Shown in pieces: positions 34,302-46,858 of a stretch of DNA of 64,000 nucleotides. This DNA is from Phytophthora quininea. Lineage: Eukaryota > Oomycota > Peronosporomycetes > Peronosporales > Peronosporaceae. The notes below the pieces were generated by a model. The model did no database searches. It saw nothing but the letters and a program-made list of their open reading frames with translations, and had not been told where the DNA came from. The position numbers and the translations under genes were made by a program. The first letter of the stretch is position 1, and the number at the start of each line of letters is the position of its first letter. The stretch lies in contig JAAVTG010000216.1 of the NCBI GenBank assembly GCA_011947345.1, positions 39,734 through 103,733 of the forward strand, read 5' to 3'.

Positions 34302-36482
34302 ATGACTCCTTCGCGAAGGTCGAATCTTTGCTCTGAAGCATCACGAGAGAGAAATCGAAGAGCAAAACAAGACACTTATAACCGCCAGTCGAAGAAACAA
34401 CGTTTAAAGAGGCTTAGCCAGCAGAGATCGCGGAGGCAAACGGGATTAAACGCAACCAACGACATATTCTCTGAAATCGCAGCCGAAGCAGTTCCCGATA
34501 CAAGTTGCTTGCAAAAACAACTGATTCAATTGATGAATTCCTGAATTCGCGAGAGTCAACTTTCCAGCGAATACATGAGGTGTGTACTGACAGGCTGTCA
34601 AATGCTTTCATGTCAGAGAGCGTGTGCTGTGTATGTGACGCACTTCATCCGGTGTCCGAAGTCGTTGTGAAAAATCTGACAAGATCTCCAGCACTAGTAG
34701 GTGCTATGAAGTCTCGCCTGGTGGCTCCACCAAATCTCCCTGCTGCATTGCAGAATTACTATAACTGCTGTGATGTGTCTAAACAATTCAAGGGAATATT
34801 GCTTTCAAGACGAGAGCTGAAAATTGTTGCCACAGAGATTTTCATGCAAATATGTTCTAGCCGCGCTCGATCACTGTCAAAAAATAATATCAGTTCACCG
34901 CCAAAATTTGCTATAGACAATGGACTCTACATTGGCGCACTCGGAGATTCGTTTGATGACACCACTTTAACGGAGTATGCGATGGTGAACTTAGCTCAGG
35001 CAACACGATTCTTAAGTGTAATTCGTGGCGGAAAGCACTCAGCATTGCGCTCGTATGCTTATTTTTTCGCGCGGACCCTGCGCCACCAGCTACGTTACTT
35101 CTACGTGATGTCATGGGAACTGGAGCAATTTCAATAAAACTGGTGGGGTTCGCAACTCCACAGCAGAAAGTTGCTATGGCTGCAAAATATGAAGTCCGTG
35201 TCGAACGGATTCGGTCTTTACTGGACTGTTATCGCGAAAACAATCATCTTTATGCATCTGTGCGTGAAATGGCGAATTGGGAAAACAGTGTGCTGGATAC
35301 AAATATTGTTGTAGAAACCACCGAAGAAATCGTGCAAAATGAAGTGTCGTCAACAGCTACTGCAGGGCATGCTCTCAAAGAATCAACATGGCGCTTTAAC
35401 GCATCTGCTCCAGCTCACCACAATGTCACTGAAGACGATGAAATCTGTGAGAATGTTGCCTCTTCTATTGTGACAGATTTCGTGGCCGGTGATCACATTT
35501 CAGCAGCACAATCGAAATTGAAGAGTAAAGATATTGTCGTGTACCGATCGACATCAATTCTCTCCGATTTTTGATCCTGCATTTTGGACTAATGCATTTA
35601 GTGAGCTATTTCCATTTGGCCGTGGTGATCTGGACGAGCCATGGAAAGTTCCTATCGGCTTGGAGGAGTTTATTCGTTATTGTCTACGAAATTCATCGCG
35701 GTGTCATGCAATTCATCCAACTTTTACGCTGGTTGCTTTTGACGTTCTTGCTCGCCACCGCGCACTAAATGCAATTTACATTAGAACAAAGCTGTCACCA
35801 AATCGGATCGCTAGTGTTGCAGCCGCTAAACGAGAGGACTTACTCGCGCACTTCCAATATCAGGAAGACAGACTACATGCATACGAGCATAATCTATCCA
35901 TGCCAACCCCATCAGAATACAACGAATCCATGTGTGATCTCAACGCAGGTATATCTACCGGAATGCGAGCGTTTTGGGGGCCAAATGAAGAGCGTGTTAG
36001 TGCCCGATCGAATCTTTTGCGATGCAGCTTCACTTTGGACAGCCATCAATATTTTTTACTATTTCTCCAAATACGTCGACGTCATATCGTATCGCGAATC
36101 TTGCCGGACAGATGGATGACGACTGCTTAGAGGCCGTCGAACAAGGGCTGTTACAGTGCATTGAGTTGTCAAAAGCCAAGTTGGGCATGATTGCAACTTT
36201 AAACCCGTCTGTTTGTGCCAAGTAGGTTTAATGTCGCTTTCCTGTATTGTATAGCTTTATTTGATCGGGTTGGCATTATTTTGCTATGTTACAGATATTT
36301 CGATAAGCTTATGCAGCTAATAAGCACTGTTATGTTCGACTGGGACGTGAAAAAGGATGTGCAGGACCTAACGGTGGCTTATTTGGACGGACCCAGGCGT
36401 ATTTTGATGCCACAGAATCACAAAACTCAACTGGGTCAGTACATGCTCATATGATTGTTTGGATTGATGGAATGCCTGGTAC
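34302..36482 (+). CDS. Helitron Rep, N-terminal part (broken frames)
   Basis: Pieces in changing frames: 34302-34544 basic N-terminus; 34505-35137 with VCCVCDALH, PPKFAIDNGLYIG and VIRGGKHSALRSYAYFF; 35113-35574; 35534-36060 with FDPAFWTNAFSELFPFGRGD and GMRAFWGPNEERVSARSNL; 36022-36225 with GQPSIFFTISPNTSTSYRIANLAG; finally, in the frame entering gypsy 2, GSVHAHMIVWIDGMPGT, whose HAH is the HUH metal-binding motif of rolling-circle Rep. This matches the Helitron_like_N plus Rep order. At least four frame changes, so probably not functional as written. Confidence 0.82.
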
Positions 36483-36635
36483 TGTAACGGGGCGGTGCTT
36501 GCTTGTGGGGAAAATATAACTCTGCTCTATTCAATCTGTGTGGCGCCCGACTCGGGCGCCGTGAACCAACAAAATATAAGCTAATCTAATTGGTCGCTGT
36601 GGTGCACGGCGACCGTGTGACGGAAGCCCGTCACA
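36483..36635 (-). repeat. 3' LTR of gypsy 2
   Basis: 153 bp, one mismatch to 43039-43191 (GGCGCCCGA versus GGCGCTCGA). Next to it the sense strand has the purine-rich AAGGTAGGGGGTGG. Confidence 0.92.
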
Positions 36636-36693
36636 CCACCCCCTACCTTAGAAAGAAGCCTGCAGGGCTTCTCAATCTCCAAACTGCTTCACG

Positions 36694-37671
36694 ATGAACA
36701 CCCCACGTGACACCTACGCGCAGACACTCCGAGAATGGCCGCTGCACGACTGCAGCGGCTTCGAGGCCCCGCTGAGTCCCGACGAGATGCGAGAGTGGTT
36801 CCGATGCTCGCGCTCGACACGGGGCAAGCCCGTCACCGCGACGCTCGCGGTGACTCAGCGCTCGCTGGATGCCGCGTGGACGGCCTTCGTCTGGCGCTGG
36901 AACGTGGAGGGTGCTCAACGCTTCATGGTGACGATTGAAGGCCGCGAAGAGACCCACCAGCGCCACGCGCTGGGAGAGCTGGCGGCGCGCGTGTGCGCGC
37001 TGTCCTGGGACGAGGACCGTCCTTGCTGTTACGTTCATCACCTTGAAGGCTGCGCCGGCTGTCGCCGTTTTGGGACGCCGCGACCGGGCGACGCTGACTG
37101 GGCGCAAATCGTGATTGAGTATCCGATGACTGAGGAAGAGACGCGGTGGATCGGGCTCTATCGCCGGTCGCTGTACGAGGCTAGGCGCGGTTCGCTACCG
37201 CGGCCGGAGGATCTTCCCGCGCCGACAGAGTTGACTCATACGCCTCAACGAGCCCTGGAACTTCTTCGAGGAGGGTGGAGCGAGGCTCCCAGCTGTCATC
37301 CAGCGGACCGATCCACCGTACCAGATACCGGCGAAAGCTCGGGATATCCCCGTCGCAGCGACGAGCGCTGCGACCACTGGTCGAGTCATCGTGGTCAAGA
37401 ATGGCCTCCACGATGTGACGAACGTTACCATCGCGATCAACCAGAGGGCCGGACCGTCGCGAAGGAACCGAGCGCGAGTGGGCGATGGCACGTCGGCTGG
37501 AGCGACTGGAGCACCGCGTGGACCAGCTGGAGCATGAGAATCGGGTCTTGCGGCAGGAGCTGTGGGTGCCGCGTCACGCGGTACCGGATTATCGCTAGGA
37601 AGCGACGCTGGGTAGTAGCGGCGCAGACGACCCACGAAAAATGGTGGATGGAGTCGCAGAGCAGACGGTAG
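36694..37671 (+). CDS. Antisense ORF in gypsy 2, unknown function
   Basis: 325 codons from ATG 36694, on the strand opposite to the element's own genes. The first about 162 codons (to 37180) lie in otherwise non-coding space between the 3' LTR and the chromodomain; the rest overlaps the chromodomain and C-terminal pol in antisense. The free part has protein-like composition (Trp, balanced charge) and a Cys/His cluster CCYVHHLEGCAGCRRFG. No known domain recognised. Antisense ORFs in this position are known in some plant gypsy groups, but I see no similarity I can name. The overlap part may be open only by chance. Confidence 0.5.
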   Translation: MNTPRDTYAQTLREWPLHDCSGFEAPLSPDEMREWFRCSRSTRGKPVTATLAVTQRSLDAAWTAFVWRWNVEGAQRFMVTIEGREETHQRHALGELAARVCALSWDEDRPCCYVHHLEGCAGCRRFGTPRPGDADWAQIVIEYPMTEEETRWIGLYRRSLYEARRGSLPRPEDLPAPTELTHTPQRALELLRGGWSEAPSCHPADRSTVPDTGESSGYPRRSDERCDHWSSHRGQEWPPRCDERYHRDQPEGRTVAKEPSASGRWHVGWSDWSTAWTSWSMRIGSCGRSCGCRVTRYRIIARKRRWVVAAQTTHEKWWMESQSRR

Positions 37672-40600
37672 CTGTAGCCGGTAAGCATCCCCAATGACCT
37701 TCAACACCTTGAATGGGCCAATATACCTTGGCGCAAGCTTGTTTGCGCCCAAATTCGTCACAAGCGTTGGGGAAATCCCATTGGTAGATAATAGGACTTG
37801 GTCTCCAACGTGGAATTGTTCCACGTTACGGCGCCCGCGGTGGTCGGCATTCTCCTTCTGGCGATCGACGGCTGCGGGGATCGCGTCGCGGACATAGCGG
37901 ATAACCGACTCGCGCTGCTGTACGAACTCTTGGACGACCGCAGCGTCCCCCGCTGCGGCGCCTCGTTGGGCTCAAAGTTCGCTGGCGGCGCCTCGGCAGC
38001 CGTGACCGGATCCGGAGGCGAGATGCTCGACGGCGCGATGTTGACGCGGGTTAATCAGCGGCCGGCTGGTCCAGGCGGCCACGTCTCGTGGAGAAGCAGT
38101 CGCCGCTCGCGCGGCGGCTCGTGCAAGGGACCCTGGCTGGTGATCCGCGAGGAAGATCGCGTGCTCACCGCGTTCACATGTGAATCAGTGGTCATCTCGG
38201 GCGTCTCAGTGGGGGCGCCACCCGTGGAAGTGGGAGTCACAACGTCGTGGGACCCTGAAAATTGAGACGGAAGAGGGCGCTCCAGCCCAAGGAGCGCCGG
38301 AACGCGCGGGTGACGGCCAAAGTTGACGAAGAATGGTGTCAAGCCAGTCGACGCGTGCACGGCGTTATTGATGGCGAACTCCACCATCGGCAGGAAAGAG
38401 CTCCATGACTTGAACGACGTGGCGTAACTCCGCAGCACGTCTTCGACAACTCGGTTAACGCGTTCGGTCTGGCCATCGGTCTCAGGATGTGACGCGGTGG
38501 ACATCGCCAACCGCGTCCCGACAAGTTTGAAGAGTTCCGTCCAGAAAGCTGCAGTAAAACGTGGGTCTCGATCGGACACAATTGATGACGGAAGTCCATG
38601 GTGGCGATACACTGTGTCAAGAAACAGCGCCGCCGACTGAGACGCGGTGATCGAGGAGGCCACGGGAGCAAGATGGGCTATCTTGCTAAATCGGTCGACG
38701 AAAACAAGTATGCCTGTGCGGCCCTGAGCATCTCGCGGCAGACCAAAGACGAAATCCATGCTGACCGATGTCCACGAACCCGTCGCGACTGGAAGAGGTC
38801 GAAGCGGAGCCTGCTTCGACGGCGGCGGCTTCACGCGTTGGCACGCTTCGCACGAGCGTACCCACTTCCGCACCCACTTATACATGTGCGGCCGGTAGAA
38901 GTCGCGCGAGAGCGACGCGAAGGTCTTCTCGCGTCCGAGGTGACCACCGCTGGGCGTATCGTGGAACTCATGGATCAGTCGGGCTCTGAGATCATCGTCA
39001 AGCGGGACGACGATGCGTGGCGGGTCCGCGCGATCGACGCGGAAGGTCAGCAGATCCCCATCGAGACTGTAGCGGTCGACACGGGCGCGGCTGCGAGGGG
39101 ACAAGCGGCGCCGCGCCGCTGCTGATGGTTCTCTCAGGTACTTGATCAATTCGGAGCACGCCTCGTCCGACTCGTACGCAGTCGCGATCAGGTCTCGGAG
39201 CGGAGTGGACGCTGCGATTTCAACAGCAGCGACTTCCTCAGCGGTACACACAGCGCAATCGTCGTCATCCTCGTCACCAACTGCATGGCGTCCCGATTGC
39301 ACGTAGTCCGGTCGACGCGAGCGCGTCGGCGAGGATGTTGGTCTTGCCCGGCTTATAGTGAACGACGAAGTTGTACTCCGAGAACAGTGATAGCCAGCGC
39401 GCCATGCGCTGTGACAAATGAGGACTCTTCGTCGCCGTCCGAAGCGAAGCGTGGTTCGTGTACACCACGAACGTCTGTTCGCCCAAGAGGTACACGCGGA
39501 ATTTGATGAGGGCGTAGCGCATCGCCAACAACTCCTTGTCGTGGACCGGATAATTCCGCTCCGCAGGCTTCAATTGACGCGATTGGTAACTTACCACTCG
39601 CTCGCGTCCAGTGTCATCGAACTGCATCAAGGCGCAGCCGATTGCAAAGTCGCTCGCGTCACACACCACGTGAAAGGGTTTCGAGTGGTCCGGAAGCATC
39701 AATACGGGCGCGGTGGACAAGCTGGTCTTGACCGCGTCGAAGGCCGCTTGGTGCTCGGGACGCCACGACCACGTGGCGGCAGCTTTCAGGAGTTGCGACA
39801 GCGGCCAAACAGTCGAAGCAAAGTTCTTCGAGTAGTGGTGGAGATAAGTGGCGAGTCCAAGCCACTGCCGGAGCTGTTTCTGGTCCTGCGGAGTCGGCCA
39901 AGCGCAGATCGCCGCGATCTTCTCCGGATCAGCGCGAACGCCGTCCTTGCTGACGTAGCTCCCGAGTACTGGAATCTCGGGAGCGCAGAAGATGCATTTC
40001 TTCAAGTTGGCGTGCAGCTTGTTTGCCCGCATCACCTCGAACACCTTGCGGAGGTGTTGAAGGTGGACGTCGACATCCGTCGTGCCGCTCTCGGCACGAC
40101 TGTGAATGAAGATGTCGTCGAAGTAGCTGGGCGCGAAGTCTCGATACGGACGCAGTAGGTTGGACACCATGCGGTTGAAAGTGGCAGGGGCATTCTTGAG
40201 CCCCTGCGGCATCACGAGCCATTCCCAGAGCATGCCGCTGGGCGTGCTGACCGCAGTCAACGGCACTTCTTCTTCACGCATCAGGATTTGGTAGAAGCCG
40301 TCCATGAGGTCGATAGCACTGTACACAGTGCTGCCTGACATAGTGTCGAGCACCATGTCCTTCCGCGGGATCGGCGTCTGCGCCGGGGTGGTGGCGTCAT
40401 TGAGCTTGTTGAAGGCGTGTACGATGCGCCACCCGCCCGTCGCCTTCTTCACGCAGAATGTCGGACTGGAATGCGGCGATAGGCTTCGCGAACGTGGCCG
40501 GCGTGCCGGCGACCTTCGAAGAACGCATCAATCGCTTGGACTTGGTCGCGGGGCAGCGGCCATTGTCGCGTCACACAGTACTTCGAACCGGGCACGAGGT

Positions 40601-41908
40601 CGATCTCGTGCCGAGCACCACGATCGGGAGGAAGTTCAGCCGGAACCTTGTCAGGGAAGATGTCGATGAACTCGCGAACCAGCGGAGCAACCGGGTTACC
40701 AGCGGCTTCGAGTGCTGGTAACGACTGGGCCAAGTAGCGGGCATCGCGGGCGGACTTAGGCTCAGCGCCTTTCGGGCGTTCCCGGGTATCGGACGCTGTG
40801 TCACCAGCATCTACATCGACAGCCGCGATAGTCGCGGTGTTGTCCGCGACGATCATGCAAACCTGCTCGATCTCACCATGTTTCAAGTCGTGGAGAAGGT
40901 GTTTCCACGACAGGCCAGGCAACTTGGTGATCTTGGACGCATCGCACGGCGGGCGTGCGACCTCGACATTGTGCATACGCGGGATCGATGCCGCGTCATC
41001 CCCATCAGTACGGAGATAACCTCGGAGTCAGACGCGTCTGACTCACTCGGAGGAGCGCGGGGTCGCCGGGGCTGGCGGCGACCACGGCGACGGACTGGCC
41101 GGGTGAACTCTTCCGTAGCAGGCAGTGGGAGACCACGCTCGACCAAGGCTGCTGTACTCAGACGCCGAGACACGACATCGGCGTCGACTCCATCAGGGAG
41201 CCGCTGCTCGTCCGGGCGTGGGAATCCCTCTTCGATCACGGTGTTGTCTGCTGCCGAGAGCCGCTGCTCATCGGGACGTCGGAACCCATGCTCGACCACG
41301 GCAGACACGTCTTGAGGCACCTGCTCAAGACCGGCGCAGGATGCGTGCTCGCACGCCGCACACGAAGGGTCATCACTCACTTCAGGTGCAGCATGGGTCA
41401 TGGAGTCGGAGTCCATGACTGCAACATGCGGCCATCGGTCCGGCGTTCCGCGCAAGAACGCCAGTACTGCATTCACGTCGATGTCACGAGGGCGGACCGA
41501 ACCAGTCAGCCAGTTAATCTCAGGCTGGTGCCGGGCGAGCCATGGGATGCCGAAGACGCAGTCAAACGAGTCATTCAGCTCGATCACTAGGAACTCTTCG
41601 GAGCTTCGGAATCCGTCAAACTCGTACGTGAAGGTCGTAGAGCGCCGCGGCGTACGCCGTCGCTTGCCATCGGCGTATTTCACGATCATCTCTCCCGGAC
41701 CTTCGCGAAGGCGCAGACCCGCCGGTAACACCGACAAGCTCCCGGCGCGGACGAAATTGTTCGTCGCGCCCGAATCCAGCAGCGCGCGAAGCGGCCGCTT
41801 CGCGCCATCAACGTGAACGTTGAGCACAATCAGTCTCGAGTCGCTGCCGGAGGTGGTGGCAAATAGTTGTGCACGAAGCACGGAAGGGCTAGGAGGAGGC
41901 TCTGCCAC
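37181..41908 (-). CDS. Pro-Pol of gypsy 2 (frame breaks)
   Basis: Protease 41908 to about 41350 with LLDSGATNNFV and FGIPWLARHQP; linker region repetitive in EQRL; RT 40650-39700 with WRIVHAFNKLND, PQGLKNAPATFN, SYFDDI; RNase H with VCDASDFAIG; integrase 39300-38300 with the HHCC finger ending SCEACQRVK, then MDFVFGLP, SDRDPRF and DGQTERVN; C-terminal FHVGDQVLLS domain (37824 on) and chromodomain in 37411-37181 (YLVRWIGPLDDSWEP). The RNase H site reads YTNHASL where D is usual. Frame changes near 40900, 40450, 39290, about 38260-37830 and 37430. Confidence 0.86.
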
Positions 41909-41971
41909 CAGAGAGCCATCGCTCCTTCCACGGCCAGAAGGGCGCCCCGCGCCTACTGGTTGTCGCCGTTT

Positions 41972-42934
41972 TTACTCGGCGACGGTACCACCAGCATCTT
42001 CGGCGACGACGTGCGCCAAGACCGGAGCAGGAGCGCGGCACACAGCCGCTCGATGTCCAAGCTTGCGACAGCGGAAGCACCGCATGGGACGAGTGCCTCG
42101 GCTAGGGCCCGCCAGAGGTGGTCGGGCAGACGACATTGGCGCCGGACTGGGGCGCCGGCGCCCGTGGTAGTCCTGAGTGGCGTCAAGCTCCATGGGCTCA
42201 GGCTCCGTGACGGAAGGGACAGCGAGGGAGAACGCCTCAGAAGCGGACACGCTGTAATCTTCACGTAGTGCTGACTCGAAGGCTTCTTCAAGTGAGCCTG
42301 GTGTCTTCCTGGTCAGATAGAAACGCTGGTAGCCGGCGTTCATACCAGAGATGAAGACATGGACTTGAGTCGCCATGTCCACCGGATTCGTCGTGATGCA
42401 CGACACCAGGTGTCGTGCCCGCTGAATGTACTCGAGCATGGACATCTGTCCCTGCTTGAGAGACAGGAAAGCCGAGCGTTGGACACGCTCGTCTTGAGGA
42501 GGCTCGAAGGCCAGGCGGAGATCACCCTTCAGCGACTCCATCGTCGAGAAGCAGGAGGCGTCGGCGACGAGCTTGCCGAGCGCCCATTCCTTGGCCTTCC
42601 CCGTCAGCTTGGACAATAGGAACCGGGTACGAGCGAACTCGGTAGATAACTGCCGAGCTTCGATCGCGATGTCGATCTCACAGAACCAGCGGTTCAACTG
42701 GAGCCGAGCGTCACCGTCGCCACTGTAGCTGGAGACATCGAGGTTCACGATGTCGGTCTTGTTCTTGGTCGGCGTGGGAGTCGTCGCACGCCGACGTAGG
42801 TCAGCGAGCTCACGCGCCATGAACTCATGAGCAGCCAGGCGTTGGTCAGTCTCCGTTCCGGCAGTCAGCAACGTCTTGATGACTCCTTCTCCGGACACCG
42901 CGGCGAGGCGGTGTAGCGCCTCCCACTCAAACAC
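41972..42934 (-). CDS. Gag of gypsy 2
   Basis: 320 aa open frame, MFEWEALHRLAAVSG start. Retrotransposon gag core: LNRWFCEIDIAIEARQL, AKEWALGKLV, SAFLSLKQGQMSMLEYIQRARHL; ends with a CCHC zinc knuckle CFRCRKLGHRAAVC. Intact, unlike the gag of gypsy 1. Protease frame starts about 60 bases upstream of the gag stop in another frame, so Pol expression may rely on frameshifting. Confidence 0.85.
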   Translation of the reverse strand: MFEWEALHRLAAVSGEGVIKTLLTAGTETDQRLAAHEFMARELADLRRRATTPTPTKNKTDIVNLDVSSYSGDGDARLQLNRWFCEIDIAIEARQLSTEFARTRFLLSKLTGKAKEWALGKLVADASCFSTMESLKGDLRLAFEPPQDERVQRSAFLSLKQGQMSMLEYIQRARHLVSCITTNPVDMATQVHVFISGMNAGYQRFYLTRKTPGSLEEAFESALREDYSVSASEAFSLAVPSVTEPEPMELDATQDYHGRRRPSPAPMSSARPPLAGPSRGTRPMRCFRCRKLGHRAAVCRAPAPVLAHVVAEDAGGTVAE

Positions 42935-43038
42935 GGATAAGTGGGGAAGCTGGCATGCTCGAGGGCAGCACCAGCCCCTTCGTTGAAATTGGAAGCGTCG
43001 TTCATGGTCGTGTGGGCGGACTACAAAGTGCTACCAGA

Positions 43039-43191
43039 TGTAACGGGGCGGTGCTTGCTTGTGGGGAAAATATAACTCTGCTCTATTCAATCTGTGTGGC
43101 GCTCGACTCGGGCGCCGTGAACCAACAAAATATAAGCTAATCTAATTGGTCGCTGTGGTGCACGGCGACCGTGTGACGGAAGCCCGTCACA
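43039..43191 (-). repeat. 5' LTR of gypsy 2
   Basis: 153 bp, TG...CA, followed on the sense strand after two bases by TGGTAGCACTTTGTAG, a normal TGG-type primer-binding site for a tRNA 3' end. Confidence 0.92.
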
Positions 43192-46100
43192 GGTACCGTC
43201 AGCGAATATTATTCGCTATTGACAAGCGACATATTAAAAGCGAAGATGATTCAATACGTCGAGTCAATCGTGTCTGCGGATGTACCATTAAGTTCATCTT
43301 CGTGTCCTGGTTGTGCTAATGGTACGATTTCATCGGTACGATATCTTCAAGAAGCTTTCCGCAAACCCAAACGCCAGGCGATACGACCATCAACCAGTCA
43401 TTGTGTATCGTGCGAACAACACTTTGGATCCAGTGAATTGTTGGAAGCTCAGCTGTTACTTGCTGAAGGAAAACTCAATACTTCCAGTCTCCTATTCGAC
43501 GAAAACGCTATTTTCAAGGCAATTGCGATTCCAAGACCGCTTCCCAGACCGTCAAGCAACACGGGAAATTTTACTGAGACAGTGAACAATATCACGACTA
43601 CGCGGGCACTCTTGTCTTATCAGCATCACTTACGGTGTCAAACGAAATCGTGCTTTAAGGCAACTAAGCGCACACCTGCTGGAAAAGCATGCAGGATGTT
43701 TTTCCCGAAGGAAACTTGCGACAAAACAAAACGCATTGGACCAAAGAGGGTCGAATCAATTTCAAACAAGATGTTGGCAACGAGTATATAAATCCATACA
43801 TTCCGGTTGTGAATACTATCTTCAAGACCAACCACGATGTGAAATTTCTCACCGCTGGAGAAGGTACGCAGATATGTGGAATCGAAAACGATGTGGTTGA
43901 CTAACTTATTTAATTTAACACCAGGACCAGAAAAGGCATTTTATACTATCAAATACACTGCCAAGCCTCAACGACATATTGAAAATATCTTGGCTCTGCA
44001 CATGTCGGCGTTTGACAAAGCTCAATCAAGATTATCTTCAAGTTCTGACGACAAGGTGGAAGCTGGTAGGCGGTGCATACAGTCAATGTGTTGTACACTA
44101 TCGAACCCACATGAAGTGGCTGCACCTCTTGCAGCTCTTTACCTCCTCAGAGAATCTCCATTTTACTGCTCACATGATTTCGTGAAGCTGTACGTACAAT
44201 CAATCATGGGAGCTGTATTTGGCACTAGCGATGTTAATGCAATTTTGCAGCCGAACTTTTCTGGTGCCAAGTACAAACCAACAAGCACAATACTTGACTA
44301 TCTTGAACGCGGGGCAGCATTAAATGATGTTTCATTAATGGACTTTTCAGCGGAGTGGATTAAAAACGTAATTTGAAAGGTGAGCGTTTTGGATCAGGTC
44401 ATTTACAAGCGGATATCACAGTTTGCACCGAAGGGATAAGCGTGCAGTCGTTACCGTGATTGGTGATCGTTTGCCGGATACTCGAAATTTATCGCTCGGT
44501 TCGGACAAGATGTTAAGCTTCAGACAGGCAATATCTGTTTTATTCCGACCATTTCGTTGTGGATGTGCCTTTGGCTACCAAAATGGCAATTTTGACACGC
44601 AGTTTGAGTTATGGTGGAAAACAGCACATGCTGCAGCGGCCAAAACCTACGTGGACAATAACAATTATTATTTTGTGTCACGTGAGCTAGCGCAGGAAAG
44701 GGATTTGGATCCAGAAGCTCGATATGCTCGTTATGATGCTGCTGCAGAACATGATCAAGATGACAATGACAACCAAAATGATATTGATGAACCTATTGAT
44801 ACGTTGGACGATATAATTGATGCGTGGTATGATGACAATGAAGATTTCGATCATTTTGTGGATGGCGATGCGATTATCCCTAGAGTTCCGATCTTACAAC
44901 ACATTGGAGTGCTAGCAAAATGCGAAGACACGATAATTCTTGCAGCTGCGTCAACAACAAAACCCTCACCTGCTGACTTGGAAATTCCATTAACGACAAC
45001 AGATGCTCTTGACCAAGCAATTGCTGCTGAAGAAGCGAGACGCAATGCAACCGCGGCTGTAAAATTATCTTCTGGTATTGTTCTTGCTGAAACCAGAGTG
45101 CATCTTCTTGATAATGCAATAGCACGCTCGGAATGGGTTCGTCCAAGTGATTTGCCACCTGTTGTCGAGCCGCTAAATATTGGTCCTTCGCTACAAGACG
45201 TCTCGACATTTTTTAGGTTAAATTTCAAGCAGCACAAAGGGTTACGAAAGTTGGAAAAGTATTTCTCCAGTCTCTCGTGCGAAACCAACAGGTAAATGAC
45301 CAGCTTATTGGTTTTCTTGGAGGATTACCTGGAGCTGAAAAAGCCAGGTGATAAAAGCACTTCAGAAGTCAGCAGAAATGTGGGAGTGCTCTGATGGAAT
45401 AGCTACTGTTGCTTATCAGGGTGTTGCAGCCCAAGCTAAAGATTCACAAATTATTTGGGTGGTGTGTCAATGGTGATTCAAACAATTGGAAACCAACTGC
45501 TCAGCAATTGGAAGTATTTTACAAGATGAAGTTATTAATTGTTGACGAGATCTCCACCTGTGACGTCAGCATTATTGGACGAATGGACAGTTGTCTTCGA
45601 TTAATTTTACGAAAGCCCCAGCACCGATTTGGCGGGATTCACGTTTTATTTGTTGGTGATTGGCTTCAGCAGCTTCCCGTAGCTGGACAACCTGCGTATC
45701 TACCGATCCCTGAGTACACTATTTCATACTCACTACGTGAAGCCCATGATGCCGCTGTGTATTTCGATCGTCTACGTGGCTTCGAAATGTACCGCCACGT
45801 GAACTGTGTTGTTATGCTAGATGAGAACATGCGCCACATATACGATCCCGTGTGACTCCAAATTCTTCAACGGTGGCGCCTCGGTGAATATTTACAATCT
45901 GATGTCGGCGTTGTCAATCGTATCTGCTACAAAACGAATTGGGGTTCTACAGTCGCATCACTAGAGACTTTTGCCCAATTATTGCCACTTCAACTACTCT
46001 TCGGTCAGATTTTAACGCTAGCTCTTCTCGAGTATTCTGCCTAACCAACAACCAGCCGCTGCATCAGTTTCCTGCAATTGTGTCTCGACCTCGATTCAAG

Positions 46101-46748
46101 ATCAGCAAGGCGCAACGACGAGCTATGCAAAATTTACGTGACGACAAAACTGGAAGTGTTCCAATTACGCTGAGTATTGCTGTGGGTATGCCTGTTCAGT
46201 GCTCGAAAAATGTGTCTCAAATATTCAAACTTGCCAACGGAACAATTGGCAACGTTGTCAGTTTCTTAGCTGATACTGCCGACACCGTCACCACAGCAAT
46301 AAAAGGCGGAGTTGAGTATCACGTGCATGCCTTGCCGCCACTCATTGTATACGTCAAGCTTTTGGGGTATGATAACGCCACGTTTCTTCCTGGATTCCCT
46401 CCTGGTGTTGTTGTTCCAATACAGCAACGGTTCGAAAAGGGTGTTAAAATCAAAATGCCGATGAGATCGTTTAAGGTCTCTATCAAGCAGGTACCTGTCG
46501 TGCCAGCTTTTGCGCTTACAAGTGAAAAATGCCAGGGGCTTACTGTGGATAAAATGATACTCGGCCCTCTGCGTCGTCCTACGCGCAGAAGCCCACAGCG
46601 GTCATCGTTCTACGTTGCCGTCACACGAGTAAAATTACTTCAACAGCTCTATCTAATGGAACTTCTAACTATTGAGTTTCTACGCTATTTCACACCCAGG
46701 GAGGATGCATTGGATGAAAACCGGCGACTTCAGGCTATGGACGTGTAA
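43192..46748 (+). CDS. Helitron Rep C-terminal part and Pif1-like helicase (broken frames)
   Basis: Continues the Rep frame directly after gypsy 2 (GTVSEYYSLLTSDI). Rep tail with NPYIPVVNTIFKTNHDVKFLTAGEG, a 61-bp GT-AG intron at 43864-43924, then GPEKAFYTIKYTAKPQRHIEN. Helicase: degenerate Walker A GGLPGAEKS near 45315-45345, Walker B LLIVDEIS, GGIHVLFVGDWLQQLPV, and motif VVPAFALTSEKCQGLTVDKMIL; stop 46746-46748. Frame changes near 44376, 45341 (A run one short) and 45855. Would unwind and replicate the element by rolling circle. Confidence 0.85.
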
Positions 46749-46858
46749 GCTATATCGTCATGATACATGAAGCACGATGAAATGCCTCAGCTACCCTATC
46801 ACTAAGCTAAGTTACTTTGAATACATATTCGTTAGCTCGACTGAAATCCAGAGCTTCC

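Larger units (their letters stand above)
36483..43191 (-). mobile_element. Ty3/gypsy chromovirus 2, nested in the Helitron
   Basis: Short 153-bp LTRs (36483-36635 and 43039-43191), TG...CA, differing at one base; perfect target duplication GGTAC (36478-36482 and 43192-43196). Minus-strand gag, protease, RT, RNase H, integrase and chromodomain. A polypurine tract (plus 36636-36649) and a TGG-starting primer site (43021-43036) sit at the expected places. Carries an extra antisense ORF between the chromodomain and the 3' LTR. Recent insertion. Confidence 0.93.

Noticed and set aside
36643..37107. Minus ORF opposite the antisense ORF of gypsy 2
   Set aside because: Arg/Ala-rich shadow composition; the plus strand looks far more protein-like.
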